DNA of 64,000 bases from Microvirga subterranea. Lineage in GTDB: Bacteria > Pseudomonadota > Alphaproteobacteria > Rhizobiales > Beijerinckiaceae. Shown piece after piece: positions 63,576-64,000 of the stretch. Location of the stretch: the NCBI RefSeq assembly GCF_003350535.1, contig NZ_QQBB01000003.1, forward strand, positions 248,001-312,000, written 5' to 3'. How positions within the stretch are numbered: the stretch's first letter is position 1; each line of letters begins with the position of its first letter. The notes beneath the pieces were generated by a model, which was given only the letters and a program-made list of their open reading frames with translations, had not been told where the DNA came from and searched no databases. Made by a program: the position numbers and the translations under genes.

Positions 63576-64000
63576 TTAAGCAGCGTCCGCCGCGACCTTC
63601 ATGGAGACGATGCGGTCGGGATCGCGCACGGGCTCGCCACGCTTGATCTTGTCCACGTTCTCCATGCCCTCGGTCACCTTGCCCCAGACCGTGTACTGCT
63701 TGTCGAGGAAGCGGGCGTCGTCGAAGACGATGAAGAACTGCGAATTCGCCGAGTGCGGCTGGTTGGTGCGCGCCATCGAGCACACGCCTCGCACATGCGG
63801 CTCGGCGTTGAACTCGGCCTTCAGGTCCGGCAGATCGGAGCCGCCCGTGCCGGTACCGGTCGGGTCGCCGGTCTGGGCCATGAAGCCCTCGATCACCCGG
63901 TGGAACGGCACGTTGTCATAGAAACCCTGGCGGGCCAGGGTCTTGATGCGCTCCACGTGGTTCGGCGCGAGGTCGGGGCGCAGCTCGATGACCACTCGGC
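63576..64000 (-). CDS. Peptidyl-prolyl cis-trans isomerase (cyclophilin), 5' end beyond window
   Basis: 141 residues seen. Cyclophilin fold of the short bacterial type: FHRVIEGFMAQTGDPTGTGTGG, SMARTNQPHSANSQFFI, LDKQYTVWGKVTEGM. The open frame reaches the window edge; a typical family protein would start about 15-30 residues earlier. Catalytic Arg (FHRVI) and the Gln-Phe of SQFFI are intact. First of a ppi, queA, tgt order on the minus strand. It assists protein folding; localisation cannot be judged without the N-terminus. Confidence 0.9.
   Translation of the reverse strand, partial: RVVIELRPDLAPNHVERIKTLARQGFYDNVPFHRVIEGFMAQTGDPTGTGTGGSDLPDLKAEFNAEPHVRGVCSMARTNQPHSANSQFFIVFDDARFLDKQYTVWGKVTEGMENVDKIKRGEPVRDPDRIVSMKVAADAA

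Overview
The window is a high-GC chromosomal segment of an alphaproteobacterium, most likely a Hyphomicrobiales (Rhizobiales) member of the Microvirga/Methylobacterium/Bosea kind. This rests on the gene families present (FixL/FixJ-like pairs, DUF1236 proteins, LysR/amino-acid ABC loci, an AceE-like transketolase, queA-tgt) and on codon bias so strong that long false frames lie opposite many genes. The genus is inferred, not proven. I see no insertion sequence, prophage or CRISPR array. The first CDS lacks its 5' end and the last lacks its start.

Layout. 1-1961: a truncated metallophosphoesterase and a Ser/Thr kinase fused to a universal stress domain. 1981-6993: a LysR regulator divergent from argH and a polar amino-acid ABC transporter (permease, ATPase, binding protein), with a clear palindromic operator between them. 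7075-8206: a GNAT and a DUF2165 membrane protein, then a gene-poor stretch. 8995-13292: envelope or polysaccharide genes (flippase, FemAB/CelD-type acyltransferase, ATP-grasp enzyme), followed by a divergent tRNA-Trp. 13609-16878: a small secreted protein, an esterase, and a ring-cleaving dioxygenase divergent from its probable LysR regulator. 17009-25593: a membrane histidine kinase, a FixJ-like regulator and a lone receiver, running into isochorismatase, amidohydrolase, DoxX, MFS-monooxygenase fusion and alpha/beta hydrolase genes. 25722-29662: a tightly overlapping four-gene operon (PIG-L deacetylase, GT4 glycosyltransferase, CelD-type acyltransferase, methyltransferase). 29884-34112: a DUF2778 L,D-transpeptidase-like protein and a 987-residue six-heme cytochrome with a P460-like front domain. 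34269-36839: an Lrp regulator divergent from arginase and ornithine cyclodeaminase (arginine to proline). 36870-47160: an eight-gene unit with an M81 peptidase, an amidohydrolase, a complete Dpp/Opp importer and an unusual cytosolic L,D-transpeptidase/AstE fusion, divergent from an OccR/NocR-like LysR gene. 48329-51408: a degenerate DapF, a HAD phosphatase and a small L,D-transpeptidase. 51459-57200: a subtilisin with a Gly/Asn-rich front, an ECF sigma factor and its anti-sigma factor, two DUF1236 proteins and a LuxR regulator with a defective receiver. 57614-64000: tRNA-Lys, an AceE-like transketolase, a GFA protein and the ppi-queA-tgt run.

Main themes are arginine and peptide nitrogen uptake with local LysR/Lrp control, and envelope biology (surface glycans, three L,D-transpeptidase-fold proteins, an ECF-controlled module). 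The points most worth following are the L,D-transpeptidase/AstE fusion beside a peptide importer, the P460-multiheme fusion, the four-gene glycoconjugate-type operon, a Tgt that has lost most of its zinc ligands, and a putative ECF regulon with matching promoter sites.
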